Origin: JBCCMQ01 sp039026235
Lineage (GTDB): Bacteria; Pseudomonadota; Alphaproteobacteria; Rhodobacterales; Rhodobacteraceae
Length of the DNA stretch: 64,000 nt
Assembly (NCBI GenBank): GCA_039026235.1
Contig: JBCCMQ010000013.1
Coordinates: 1-64,000 of the forward strand
Direction of reading: 5' to 3'
Shown here: one piece after another, positions 16,967 through 26,214 of the stretch
Layout of the letters: every line of letters starts with the position of its first letter
How positions within the stretch are numbered: position 1 is the stretch's first letter
Notes under the pieces: model-generated
Database searches by the model: none
What the model saw: the letters and a program-made list of their open reading frames with translations, nothing else
What the model was told of the DNA's origin: nothing
Position numbers and translations under genes: made by a program

Positions 16967-18925
16967 TCAAAGATCTATGCGGTAACGCGCAAATCCGTCG
17001 TCCCCGTCGCCAGCGGGCTCAATCGTGACACCCTTAACGTCCGATACGACGCCGACGCCCTTGGGCCCGGTATCGAAAAGCACGGACGTGCCGGGAAGGT
17101 CCTTGAAGGACCAGTTGGCGTCAGCCGTTGGATTGATCGTGCCCTGCTCGACGATGTAGCGCACGATCACATCCCGATTGGTGTCCGGCGCTTCAAAGAT
17201 GGTCGTCGATCCATCCGCCCCCGGGAAGCTGCCGCCACCGCCGGCGCGATAGTTGTTTGTGGCAATCACAAACTCGGCCTCAAGATCCAGCGGCGCGCCC
17301 TGATATGTCAGATCGACAATCCGGTTCGCATCGGCGTTGATCAATTCGCCGCTGGGATCGTACTTTGACGGCTGGCTCAGATCGATCTTGTACTGAACGC
17401 CATCCATGATGTCGAAATTGTAGGACGGGAAGCTTGGGTTCAGAAGAACCTGATCCGTGGCACCCGGTGTTACCTGGTTGAAGATGCCGGCCGAGCGTTC
17501 CAGCCAGTCCTTCACCTGCTGGCCGGTGACTTTTACAGCCCGCACCGTGTTCGGGTAGAGGTAGAGGTCGGCGACATTTTTGATTGCAACGTCACCAATT
17601 GGGACGTCGGTATAGTACTCCGGGCCGCCCCGGCCGCCCGCCTTGAATGGCGCCGCTGCCGACAAGAGGGGCAGGCCCTCGTATTCGGTACCCTTCAGCA
17701 TCTCGGCCACATACCAGCTTTGGGCAATCGACACGATCTGCACAGAAGGATCATCAGCCACAAGCGCAAAATATGAATGCAGCGGGGCCGACGTCTTGCC
17801 GACAGCGCGGCGCACGTAGGCCAACGTCGCCTCGTGAACATCGGCTACGCTGTCGAGAACGGCCTGATCGCTTTCCACCAGCGGCGTGATCGAGCGGTCC
17901 TCGTTGCGCTTTGAGATCGGGCGCGCCTCAGCGCTGTGGCTGACCACGCGCCATTCTCCGCCCGATGTCTCGAGCATAAGGTCAATGACCCCAAGATGAG
18001 AGCCCCAGAAGCCCCCCATGACGGCCGGCTTGCCGTGGATTGTACCGGACGCCGTGTCTACGCCAGCCATTCCGTCGTAGGTCGACGATGGAAAGACATT
18101 ATGGTGGTGGCCCGACAGAACCGCGTCGATACCATCGATGGCGGCAAGGGGCACCGCCGCATTGCCCATGAATTCAGTGTGGTCGGCTTCCGCGATGCCC
18201 GAGTGGGAAAGCGCGATGATGATATCCGCGCCCTGTTCCTTCATCACGGGCACATAGGCCTTGGCGCTTTCGACAATGTCGCGTGCGTGAACATTGCCTT
18301 CCAGGTGGCGCCGGTCCCAATTCATGATCTGCGGCGGCACAAAGCCAATCAAGCCGATTTTGATCTGATGGGTCTGACCGGCGCCGTCCGTGATCTCTTG
18401 GTCCATGACGACGAAAGGTGGCACCAGCGTCACGTCCTTGGTCGGATCCGCACCTTTCTCCTTGGCCACATTGGCCGAGACTACCGGGAAGTCCGCCCCG
18501 GCCAGGGACTTCATGAGAAAGTCGAGACCATAGTTGAATTCGTGGTTGCCCAGGGTCGCAGCGTCAAAGCCAAGGGTGTTCAGCGCGGTGATGATCGGGT
18601 GCATGTCACCCTCCTTCATCCCGCGTTCGTAGGCCATGTAGTCGCCCATGGGATTGCCCTGCAGAAAATCACCGTTGTCGTAGAGCACCGAATTCGTCGC
18701 CTCGGCCCGTATGTCGCCGATGATCGCGGCCGTGCGGGCCAGTCCCATCGTGTCGCGTTCGCGGTCCGCATAATAGTCATAGGGCCAGATATGCACATGA
18801 AGGTCGGTCGTCTCCATAATGCGCAGATGGGCCTGATTGGCTGCGGCGCTGACAGAGAACGGATGCAACGCAACAAAGCTGGCAGACGTTGCAAGAAATC
18901 CGCGGCGGTTAAGGACAAGGGACAT
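16967..18925 (-). CDS. cpdB: 2',3'-cyclic-nucleotide 2'-phosphodiesterase/3'-nucleotidase
   Basis: A 652-residue periplasmic calcineurin-like phosphoesterase with a C-terminal 5'-nucleotidase domain. Metal-binding blocks are TTDLHVHI, DNGDFLQG, GNHEFNYG and GHHHNVFP. The C-terminal half has the nucleotide-binding pattern NNYRAGGGGSFPG. It hydrolyses 2',3'-cyclic nucleotides and 3'-nucleotides for phosphate and nucleoside salvage. The ATG at 18925 starts a twin-arginine-like signal (NRRGFLATSASFVA). It converges with the DUF3179 gene, with 49 nt between stop codons. Confidence 0.9.
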   Translation of the reverse strand: MSLVLNRRGFLATSASFVALHPFSVSAAANQAHLRIMETTDLHVHIWPYDYYADRERDTMGLARTAAIIGDIRAEATNSVLYDNGDFLQGNPMGDYMAYERGMKEGDMHPIITALNTLGFDAATLGNHEFNYGLDFLMKSLAGADFPVVSANVAKEKGADPTKDVTLVPPFVVMDQEITDGAGQTHQIKIGLIGFVPPQIMNWDRRHLEGNVHARDIVESAKAYVPVMKEQGADIIIALSHSGIAEADHTEFMGNAAVPLAAIDGIDAVLSGHHHNVFPSSTYDGMAGVDTASGTIHGKPAVMGGFWGSHLGVIDLMLETSGGEWRVVSHSAEARPISKRNEDRSITPLVESDQAVLDSVADVHEATLAYVRRAVGKTSAPLHSYFALVADDPSVQIVSIAQSWYVAEMLKGTEYEGLPLLSAAAPFKAGGRGGPEYYTDVPIGDVAIKNVADLYLYPNTVRAVKVTGQQVKDWLERSAGIFNQVTPGATDQVLLNPSFPSYNFDIMDGVQYKIDLSQPSKYDPSGELINADANRIVDLTYQGAPLDLEAEFVIATNNYRAGGGGSFPGADGSTTIFEAPDTNRDVIVRYIVEQGTINPTADANWSFKDLPGTSVLFDTGPKGVGVVSDVKGVTIEPAGDGDDGFARYRIDL

Positions 18926-19168
18926 GGTGGCGCTCCGTCTTAAATTGGCAGGTGAAATCGCACAGGGATCGATCGACGTCGGAATCACAAAGCCGTCCGA
19001 CGTGCGTACGAGTTTTTCATACCACAGGCTGACGGCTAAGGCAGCAGCCGCAAGGCAGCATTAAGACCGCCTTTCGGCGTTGGTGGCCATCTGAGTAGAA
19101 TTCAGTCGGCTTTCGTCGGAGTGCCTAAAGAATTGACGCGCGCGTTTTAGTTCTGGCTGGCCTGATGT

Positions 19169-22100
19169 TCAGAGCAGCAGCAGATCCGCTTCCGGGTCCT
19201 CCTGAGCGGCCTCTCTGGCCATCTGGGCGGCGGCAAGATCTTCAAGGAGCAATGAGTTTCCGCCGCCAAAGTCAATCAGAAGGTCGTCTCCCTGCTGGAT
19301 GGCCGAGGCCAAAAGATCTTCGGTGGATGGACCGTTCAGCATCGCAAGCCGGTCGCCGGTTTCGAAACCGGAAATCGTGGCATCACCCAGGCTGCCGGCA
19401 TCAAAGGCGAACACGTCCTCGACGTTTTCCACGCCGGACATCGATGCGCCGCCGACCGTCAGGAGGGTGCTGTCCGTCCCGACAGCAGCGCCCTTGCCGC
19501 CATCCTTGGCAAAGTACTCGACGCCGACCTCGTGCTCCGCACCGTCGCCCAAATCGAGACTGCCAAAATAATCGCGTTCGATGTCCCCGAAAAGCGCATA
19601 GGGTTCAACGTTTTCTGTCCGTACGTAAGAGCCGTCCAAGCTCATCTTGGCGCTCTCGGCTGGAAAAAGGGTTTCGTCGACATCGGCGGCGACTGAGACG
19701 CTCCGCCCATCCAACAGACCTTCATGCAGGACATTGCGTTCACCGAGCACCGCCAGCGTTTCGTCCGTGACGGTGTCGACCAACGACAGAACAGAGCCGT
19801 CGGGTTCTTCCGCCGGGGGCTCAGGATCGGGCGTGTCAGGCACCTCTGGCAGCTCGGGCTCTTCCGGCGCGTCGGGAATATCCGGCTCTTCAGGCGTCTC
19901 TGGGGTTTCCGGCACCTCTGGCACTTCCGGGGCATCCGGTACCTCTGGCGGCTCTGGCTCCGAGGACGCCGCGTCCGCACCCCAGATCTCGATCGCGCTC
20001 AGCTTCGGGTTCTGCACACCCTTGTTCAAATCGATGTCGAGCACACCATCGGACACCTCAACCTCAGTGGTGATGACATAAGCCGCACGCGCACCGGCCG
20101 TGTCAAAGATGTCCAGGTCGTCGGCAATCGTCTGACCCTCGATCTCGACGTCAAAAACGCGCACACCGTCGCTGAAAGCCGGCGACCAGATCTCGGCGAA
20201 ATGCAGATCGACAGAGTAGGTGCCGTTCTCAATGGCGAAGTCATAGGCTAGGCCGTTGGGTCCCCAGGCTTCGGTAACGTAGAGCGTACCATCCTCGGTG
20301 CCCGCAACGGCGCCATCGGCGCTGTAGGTGCGTCCGACCCCGGTGGTATCAGCTTCGAAAACCGTACCGTCGGTGGCGGTATAAGCGGTTTTGGACCCGA
20401 TATTGATCGCCTGAACGAGTGTATCCAGGCTGCCCGGCGTGCCCGGATCCTCTGGTTCTTCAGGGCTGTCCGGCGGCTCTGGCGTCTCGGGCTCTTCCGG
20501 CACTTCGGCCGCAACGGCGTCAATGGTGACACGCGCCGTATCGGTGCCGCCCTTACCGTCGGACACGGTGTACTCAATAATTCCAGATCCCGTGGCACCC
20601 GCCGCAAGCGTCCCGACAATGCGGCCGTTGTCATCAACCTGAAGACTATCAAAGAAGCCATCGGTCTTGGCTTCAACGCCAGCGATGGACAGGGCGTCAC
20701 CGTCCGCATCAACGTCATTCGACAATACATCGGCAATGACGAAAGCCTCGCCGGCGGTTACGCTGCCGCCGCTGTCGTCCTGCGCCTGAGGCGCATCGTT
20801 GACCGGATCAACATCGAAATCGAGCGCGACAAGGGTTTTGCCGCCTTCGGTGTCTGATATTTCCACTTGCGCCATATCCGCGCCCGCAAAGTCGGCCTCG
20901 GGCGTGTAGATCAAAAGACCGTTCGACAGTACCAGCGTTCCGTGCCCGGGCTGGGACACGATACTGACCGACAAGGCGTCGCCGTCGGCATCCGCCGCAA
21001 TATCGGATGCCGCAATCGAAATCTGTCCGTCTTCCGGAAGTGAAAAATCGGTCGTCACCGCTGCAAGAGGCGTATTCGGATCCTCAGGCACGGGATCTTG
21101 CGGCGGTGTGTCCGTTGCCAAAGTTTCTTCCAGCGACCGGTTGGTGTTCAGGCCGCCCAGGCTGAGGTGAATGCGATCGATAAAGGCATCTTCCGAACGT
21201 CCAGAAATTTCCAGCGTGTGTTTTCCGGGTTCCAAATCATATTGGGCAGGTGATTTCTGATGGTTGACGTCGAACGTCCGTCCCCAGTTCCAAGATTCAC
21301 GTGCGCCCGAAAAGAAGACCTTTTTCCATTCGCCCCCGTCCATACGCACGAAGAAATCGTTGTTTAGATCACTCGCTTCGCCGTTCTTTGGCCGCGATCC
21401 GGACAACCCGAAGCTGTAGGTCCCGCCTTCGCTGACGTCGAATTCGTAGCTCAGCGCGCCTTCCCCAGGCTTGGAGTAGAAATTCGGGCCCTCCCATTGA
21501 AGGTAGCCTTCGCCCGTATGGCCGTTCAGGCTGTCTTTCAGGGCCCAGTAGCTGTTGCTTGCATCGCTGGGGTCGGAAATGACGCCGTTTTCAGCCTCAA
21601 TGACCACGATGCCATCCTGGGCGATCCAAGTTGCGTCCGAAGGTGACGACGGCGGATCGGCCGGAGGGCTTGTATCGACGGGCGGATCGGCCGGAGGCGG
21701 TGTCCCGCCACCTGTATCGCCCGGTCCTGATGCCACGCTGAACGGTGTTGTTACCTCTCCGATCTTGCCTTGCGCATTGGCATTCGCGAAAAGTTCCACT
21801 TTCAGCGAATAGTCACCGGCATCGGCAAACGGTGCATCAGACGGCGCCCGAAAATCGCCACCGATATCGCCGAAAAGGGCGTAGGGTACGACGTTTTCTA
21901 CGGCACTGAGACCGCCCAGTGTTAGGCGTACGGAACCCACTTCCTCGCTTACATCCGCAACGATCGACACGTTTTCGGCACCGATCAGTGATGGATCAAG
22001 GACGTCATTTTCACCGAATGTCGCGATCGTCGTGTCCGAGGACGTGTCGACAACCCGCAAAGTAACCTCCGGCCCGGCATCGGACGGTGGCGGCGTATCG

Positions 22101-23905
22101 GGTGGCGGGGGCACGTCATCAACCGGTGCGTCCGGTTCATCCGTCGCGCTTTCCCCGACAGGGAAATCGTAAAGCGCGGTGTTCCAGACCATAAGCGCCC
22201 ATTCGCCGCCCTGATCGGTGGGCGCAGACCCAAGGGCGCGCATGCCACCGCCTGCGACGCTCTCCACGCTGCCTTCAATGAGATCGCCTCCCTTGATGAC
22301 ATCGTACCAGCCGATCTTGTAGGTGCCCGTCAGACCAGAAAGGTTCAGCGTCGCCGTGCCCCCGTCCGGCAGGTAGTAGGCGTAGATTTCACCCGGCACG
22401 GCCATTCCATGCGTCTCGGTCCCCGACGTCAGGTTGTCGGCTTCCGCCATATCCTCCAATGGTAGCTGTTCGAAGAACTCACGCGCTGAAGCGGCCCATT
22501 CATAGGCGCTTTCCCGCAGGCTGAAATCTTCCATGGCCAGATCGCCACCCTGGCCGTTGGCCGTCTGATAACCATAGTACCACTCGGCGCCAGATCCGCC
22601 TTCGGCGTAGAACTTCCAAAGGGTCTCGCGCATATTGGCATGGTTGGTCTGCCAGCCGTTGTCGCCCTCTGCTGCCAGCCCTGTGCCCGCATTGCCCGGC
22701 TCATCCAGAAAGGCCACGACGGGGCGCCCAGCGTCTTCAGCCCCGCCGAGATAACGGTCGAGATCCGGTACCTGGGTGTCGCCGCTGGTCTGGAACGAAA
22801 GCGCATCAAGGGTCTCGGTTCCCTCATAGGCTTCATACTTGTTGTGCTGGTTGGGATATGTGTGCAGCGCGACGGCATGATCGTAGGGGTCGACCGATTT
22901 CAGATAGTTGGAATGATCGGTGATCTGCTGCGTGGCGTTGGTGTTTTCTTCACCCAGGTTCCACGTCAGCCCGTTGTGGTGGCCGAAGCGCGCCACCATC
23001 TCGCGCATGAAGATCATCCGCTCAGGACCGAGATCACCGTTGTTCAGCAGTTGGTCATTTTCGGTCTCTTGCAAAAACAGATGCAGGTTGACGCCCTTTT
23101 CTTGCATATGCTCGAAAACGATTTCCCACTGGCCGAGCTTAGAGACGTCAAAGACCTGCGCCCGCGTGTCGAGATCGACAAATCTGGGGTTTTTCTTGAT
23201 GTCATAGAGACTTTGATCAACCCAAGGCGACACATCGCGTCCGTCGCCGCCAACGTTCATCAGCATCATGTACGCCGAATTGACACCGTTGTCGGCAAGA
23301 TAGTTAACCGCGCCAATGATACCGGCGCCCTGCCCGCCGCCCCAGGTGGGGTCGCCGGAGTTGAAATCTTCGACGTGGGGCGCGTAGTCATGCGAATTTG
23401 GCGTGGCGTCGAATTCGGAGTAGGCGAGAAAATTCTCGGGACTGCCGACACCCGACTTCAGAAATACCTCACCGGTCCCTGCAAAGTTCAGGTATTGATC
23501 GCCGTTGTATTCGAGCATGCCCTTACCGCGCAGATCCAAGCCCGACTTGTCGGTCGCGCCCACGCTGAACCCGCCAGTATCACCATCGAAGAAACCGGCC
23601 GAAGAACCGGCGCCAGTCGAGATGGCGATGTCGTCGCCGGTCCGGAATGCAGCCTGCCACGTCCAGTCGCCGGTCTGCGGCGGGTTGAAATGCGCTCGCC
23701 AAACCGTTCCCCCGGTTGCCCCGGTATTGGCGGCGTCACCGTCTGCCGCAAAATACCCTGGAACCGTAATCTGCGTGCCGTCCGAATGGGTAAATGTGAC
23801 ATCCAGACGGTGGTCCATGAATGTCTCGGGCGTCTCGCTTAGACTTGGACCCTCGAAATCGAGCGTCAGTTTATGCCATTGCTTAGTTTCGCCGGAAAGC
23901 TGCAT
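19169..23905 (-). CDS. Large multidomain glycosidase-like secreted protein
   Basis: A 1578-residue acidic protein without a signal peptide. From the N-terminus I see a DUF5060-like beta domain (about 1-110), a glycosidase-like barrel (about 120-470, with NLGEENTNA and FLDEPGNAG as candidate acidic catalytic segments), a putative collagen-binding type domain (to about 590), a Pro-rich linker, an Ig-like domain, a carbohydrate-binding-like domain starting IVVIEAENGVI, two cadherin-like domains with NDVDADGDALS, a malectin-like domain (AINIGSKTAYTATDG), a long Pro/Glu linker, a second copy of the Ig-like domain, and an RTX-type C-terminus (GFETGDRLAML ... GDDLLIDFGGGNSL). The C-terminus and lack of N-terminal signal point to type I secretion. 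The ATG at 23905 follows TTGGGACAG; a TTG six codons earlier is an alternative. It probably binds or degrades an extracellular polysaccharide. Confidence 0.8.
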   Translation of the reverse strand: MQLSGETKQWHKLTLDFEGPSLSETPETFMDHRLDVTFTHSDGTQITVPGYFAADGDAANTGATGGTVWRAHFNPPQTGDWTWQAAFRTGDDIAISTGAGSSAGFFDGDTGGFSVGATDKSGLDLRGKGMLEYNGDQYLNFAGTGEVFLKSGVGSPENFLAYSEFDATPNSHDYAPHVEDFNSGDPTWGGGQGAGIIGAVNYLADNGVNSAYMMLMNVGGDGRDVSPWVDQSLYDIKKNPRFVDLDTRAQVFDVSKLGQWEIVFEHMQEKGVNLHLFLQETENDQLLNNGDLGPERMIFMREMVARFGHHNGLTWNLGEENTNATQQITDHSNYLKSVDPYDHAVALHTYPNQHNKYEAYEGTETLDALSFQTSGDTQVPDLDRYLGGAEDAGRPVVAFLDEPGNAGTGLAAEGDNGWQTNHANMRETLWKFYAEGGSGAEWYYGYQTANGQGGDLAMEDFSLRESAYEWAASAREFFEQLPLEDMAEADNLTSGTETHGMAVPGEIYAYYLPDGGTATLNLSGLTGTYKIGWYDVIKGGDLIEGSVESVAGGGMRALGSAPTDQGGEWALMVWNTALYDFPVGESATDEPDAPVDDVPPPPDTPPPSDAGPEVTLRVVDTSSDTTIATFGENDVLDPSLIGAENVSIVADVSEEVGSVRLTLGGLSAVENVVPYALFGDIGGDFRAPSDAPFADAGDYSLKVELFANANAQGKIGEVTTPFSVASGPGDTGGGTPPPADPPVDTSPPADPPSSPSDATWIAQDGIVVIEAENGVISDPSDASNSYWALKDSLNGHTGEGYLQWEGPNFYSKPGEGALSYEFDVSEGGTYSFGLSGSRPKNGEASDLNNDFFVRMDGGEWKKVFFSGARESWNWGRTFDVNHQKSPAQYDLEPGKHTLEISGRSEDAFIDRIHLSLGGLNTNRSLEETLATDTPPQDPVPEDPNTPLAAVTTDFSLPEDGQISIAASDIAADADGDALSVSIVSQPGHGTLVLSNGLLIYTPEADFAGADMAQVEISDTEGGKTLVALDFDVDPVNDAPQAQDDSGGSVTAGEAFVIADVLSNDVDADGDALSIAGVEAKTDGFFDSLQVDDNGRIVGTLAAGATGSGIIEYTVSDGKGGTDTARVTIDAVAAEVPEEPETPEPPDSPEEPEDPGTPGSLDTLVQAINIGSKTAYTATDGTVFEADTTGVGRTYSADGAVAGTEDGTLYVTEAWGPNGLAYDFAIENGTYSVDLHFAEIWSPAFSDGVRVFDVEIEGQTIADDLDIFDTAGARAAYVITTEVEVSDGVLDIDLNKGVQNPKLSAIEIWGADAASSEPEPPEVPDAPEVPEVPETPETPEEPDIPDAPEEPELPEVPDTPDPEPPAEEPDGSVLSLVDTVTDETLAVLGERNVLHEGLLDGRSVSVAADVDETLFPAESAKMSLDGSYVRTENVEPYALFGDIERDYFGSLDLGDGAEHEVGVEYFAKDGGKGAAVGTDSTLLTVGGASMSGVENVEDVFAFDAGSLGDATISGFETGDRLAMLNGPSTEDLLASAIQQGDDLLIDFGGGNSLLLEDLAAAQMAREAAQEDPEADLLLL
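19450..19795 (-). repeat. Second copy of a duplicated Ig-like domain inside the large secreted protein
   Basis: This segment encodes a domain running from SLVDTVTDETLAVLGE to TLLTVGG, with a central ENVEPYALFGDIERDY. The same order of blocks appears at 21737-22072, so the two are intragenic repeats at the protein level. Boundaries are approximate. Confidence 0.7.
21737..22072 (-). repeat. First copy of a duplicated Ig-like domain inside the large secreted protein
   Basis: This segment encodes VVDTSSDTTIATFGE near the start and ENVVPYALFGDIGGDF in the middle, closely matching the copy at 19450-19795. Boundaries are approximate. Confidence 0.7.
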
Positions 23906-24388
23906 TGTCTGTCCCAATCGCAATCGTGATGCCCTGTTCTTGGGCTTCTCGGCCCCCTTTTTAGAGGCAACTCACGTCAGGCAAAAAAAGGCCCGCACTC
24001 ACTGCTGAAAAGACGCAAAGAGCGCCGCACAGTTGCCACGCTTAGGTCGGATTGTGACGGAAACGCGGCGAGATGAAGTCGGTTGTGTGTTTCTGTCCGG
24101 CATCGGAGAACTTCCGCCGAATTGGTGAAAATGCGTAATCAAAGTGTTGCCGAATTAGGGATTGTTACGGCGCCGATTGGCCGATCCGTATGAGTCGCCA
24201 ACGCTTCGGTGCGACCTGGCATGCCTTACATTCCCTTGGGCGACCCGGAACCCGGCCACTCTGGGCAGGATTGCAAGGGGCGAAGGGCAATCACGTAGTT
24301 AAACAAATCCCCGCTCGGTGCTTTTCGACCGCCGCCGAGTGCCGCCACTCGGTTTTCGCCAAGGAACTGGGTTCCACCCCGTCGACGT
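23906..24388. other. Intergenic stretch with no recognised gene
   Basis: About 480 bases between the start of the large secreted protein gene and the stop of the MFS gene. No protein with recognisable features, RNA gene or clear hairpin terminator is seen. It should contain the promoter of the secreted protein gene. Confidence 0.4.
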
Positions 24389-25669
24389 CTATTTGAAACC
24401 CTTGCCCAGGGGACGCCAGGACAAGGTCGCGACCATACAGATTCCAATCGACGCAACGATGAACGGAACCGTCAGGGCAAATCCGCGTTCGGCCCCCGCC
24501 TCGGCCCACCTGACCAAAACACCAGATGCGATCAGGCCAAGCGGCATGGTTCCCCAGGCAAAGAGCCGATAGACACTGTTAACACGTCCCATGATCTGGT
24601 CGGGTATGATCCTTTGGCGATAGGATACTGAAAGCGCATTCCAGACCACGCCGGACAGATAAAAGAAGAACATAGCGGTGCCGACCGTGACCGGGCCCGT
24701 TGCGAATGCGATAGCCAGAAAAAGTGGCACAGCAGCAAAGCCTAGAAGCTGGGCCAATCTGGCAGGGCTGGCCATCCGCAAAAGAGGTGTAACCAGGAAA
24801 CCGCCCACGACACCTCCAGTGGCGCCTACCGCAAGGATCAAACCATATGTGGTTGCACCCGCGCCAAGGTTCTCTTGCAAATGCAAGACCAATGCGATGA
24901 TGGCCATCTCGGCAAAGAAGTTCCAGAATCCGGTGACAAGCACCAACACTCTTAGGGTCGGATGCCTGAAAACAAACTGAAAGCCCTCTTTCAGTTCCTC
25001 GTGAAAGGATTGGCTTTTCAATGGTCGTGGTGCAGAGCTTCGTTTTATTGACGCCGTAAAGAGCCCGGCGAGAAGCAATGCAATCGCAATCGCTAGAAAC
25101 GGCAGTGGAAGAAACAGCGCAATAAGAAATGACCCCAGGGCCGGGCCCGCCATGTTGTTGCCCACGGTCTCAAGACTGCCCAGCAACCCATTGGCGCGCT
25201 CCAGTTCTTCTTGGGAAACGACACTGGGCAGCATGGACTGGGCGGCGTTGTCGCGGGCAACCTCGGCACAACCGATCACAAAGCCTGCGCAGATCAGCAT
25301 ACGGTAAAGTGCGATACTATCCACGCCATCGGCGGATGGCTGAGGAAGCGGCAAACTGGCGGCAATGGCAAGCGCGACCGCCAGATATGCGACCGTTCGC
25401 ACAAGGTCGCAGAATACGATAAGGCGCTTTCGGTCCATGCGGTCCGCCAAAATGCCCGAAGGAAGCGCGAACAGAACCCAAGGCACGCGCAGCGCGGCCG
25501 GAAGCATTGCGATCCAAAGCGGATCGCGCGTCAGAAGTGATGCAGTCCAGGCCCAGGCAACAACCGCTATCCCGTCTCCTAAATTCGCCAACCCAACAGA
25601 GGCGCCAAAACGCAAGAAGACGTTGCCTTGGTTGCGTTCCTTCGCGTCGGCGACCGTTCCGTCTGCCAT
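24389..25669 (-). CDS. MFS exporter, SoxR-box controlled
   Basis: A 426-residue major facilitator protein of the MFS_3 (EntS-like) type, with about twelve membrane segments and the loop signature GILADRMDRKRLI between segments 2 and 3. It should export a small molecule across the inner membrane. The start at 25669 follows TAGGAACG. It is divergent from soxR, and its promoter carries a perfect SoxR box between a -35 and a -10 element spaced 19 bp apart, as in known SoxR targets. That points to efflux of a redox-active compound. Substrate unknown. Confidence 0.88.
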   Translation of the reverse strand: MADGTVADAKERNQGNVFLRFGASVGLANLGDGIAVVAWAWTASLLTRDPLWIAMLPAALRVPWVLFALPSGILADRMDRKRLIVFCDLVRTVAYLAVALAIAASLPLPQPSADGVDSIALYRMLICAGFVIGCAEVARDNAAQSMLPSVVSQEELERANGLLGSLETVGNNMAGPALGSFLIALFLPLPFLAIAIALLLAGLFTASIKRSSAPRPLKSQSFHEELKEGFQFVFRHPTLRVLVLVTGFWNFFAEMAIIALVLHLQENLGAGATTYGLILAVGATGGVVGGFLVTPLLRMASPARLAQLLGFAAVPLFLAIAFATGPVTVGTAMFFFYLSGVVWNALSVSYRQRIIPDQIMGRVNSVYRLFAWGTMPLGLIASGVLVRWAEAGAERGFALTVPFIVASIGICMVATLSWRPLGKGFK

Positions 25670-25703
25670 GTAATCGTTCCTACGGAAACCTTGACTCCGT
25701 CCG

Positions 25704-25734
25704 TTGGTACTGCCTCAACTTAAGTTGAGGTCAA
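25704..25734 (-). promoter_or_regulatory. Promoter of the MFS gene with SoxR-type 19-bp spacer
   Basis: On the minus strand TTGACC (25734-25729) and TACCAA (25709-25704) are separated by exactly 19 bp, and the palindrome at 25713-25730 fills the spacer. MerR-family activators such as SoxR act on promoters with such overlong spacers. The -10 is a weak match. Confidence 0.65.
25713..25730. promoter_or_regulatory. SoxR box
   Basis: CCTCAACTTAAGTTGAGG is a perfect 18-bp palindrome, nearly identical to the known SoxR site with CCTCAA/TTGAGG arms. It lies between the divergent MFS and soxR genes. Confidence 0.88.
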
Positions 25735-25753
25735 CACCAAAAGAACGTGGGAT

Positions 25754-26209
25754 ATGGCGCGTGCACTAAGTATCGGAGAGGTCGCATCGCGGACCGGCGT
25801 AAATGTCTCGGCGCTCCATTTCTATGAGCGTAAAGGCCTTATCCAGTCCGAACGGACGGCGGCAAATCATCGTGTTTATCCGCGCAACATCATCCGCCGC
25901 GTGACAATTATTCAGATCGCCCAAAAAGCAGGGCTGTCACTGGCGCAAATCGCCGGTGCGTTGGACCATCTTCCCAAAGACCGAACGATTTCGGCCAAGG
26001 ACTGGATGCGGGTGTCGACCGCGTGGCGCGACAACCTGACCGAACGGATTAACCTTCTTACAAGCCTTCGGGATGAACTGACAGGTTGCATCGGGTGCGG
26101 GTGTCTCAGCGTGGACGAATGCCCGCTCGCCAACGCCGACGACAGGCTTTCGGAACTTGGGGCAGGTGCGCATCTTTTAGGGAAGTCCGACCGCAGCGAT
26201 CGAATGTAA
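25754..26209 (+). CDS. soxR: Redox-sensing transcriptional regulator SoxR
   Basis: A 151-residue MerR-family protein with the N-terminal DNA-binding domain (SIGEVASRTGVNVSALHFYE) and a dimerisation helix. The iron-sulfur motif is Cys112-x2-Cys115-x-Cys117-x5-Cys123, the exact SoxR spacing for a [2Fe-2S] cluster. It senses oxidation by redox-cycling compounds and activates target promoters. No soxS is present; in bacteria outside the enterics SoxR usually controls efflux and modifying genes directly, matching the adjacent MFS gene. It converges with the racemase-like gene 5 nt away. Confidence 0.93.
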   Translation: MARALSIGEVASRTGVNVSALHFYERKGLIQSERTAANHRVYPRNIIRRVTIIQIAQKAGLSLAQIAGALDHLPKDRTISAKDWMRVSTAWRDNLTERINLLTSLRDELTGCIGCGCLSVDECPLANADDRLSELGAGAHLLGKSDRSDRM

Positions 26210-26214
26210 GTTGT

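Noticed and set aside
17936..18943. 335-codon plus-strand open frame
   Set aside because: Lies entirely antisense to the well supported cpdB gene; no protein features beyond high-GC open frame.
22640..23842. 400-codon plus-strand open frame
   Set aside because: Antisense to the large secreted protein gene; composition is that of a frame shadow.
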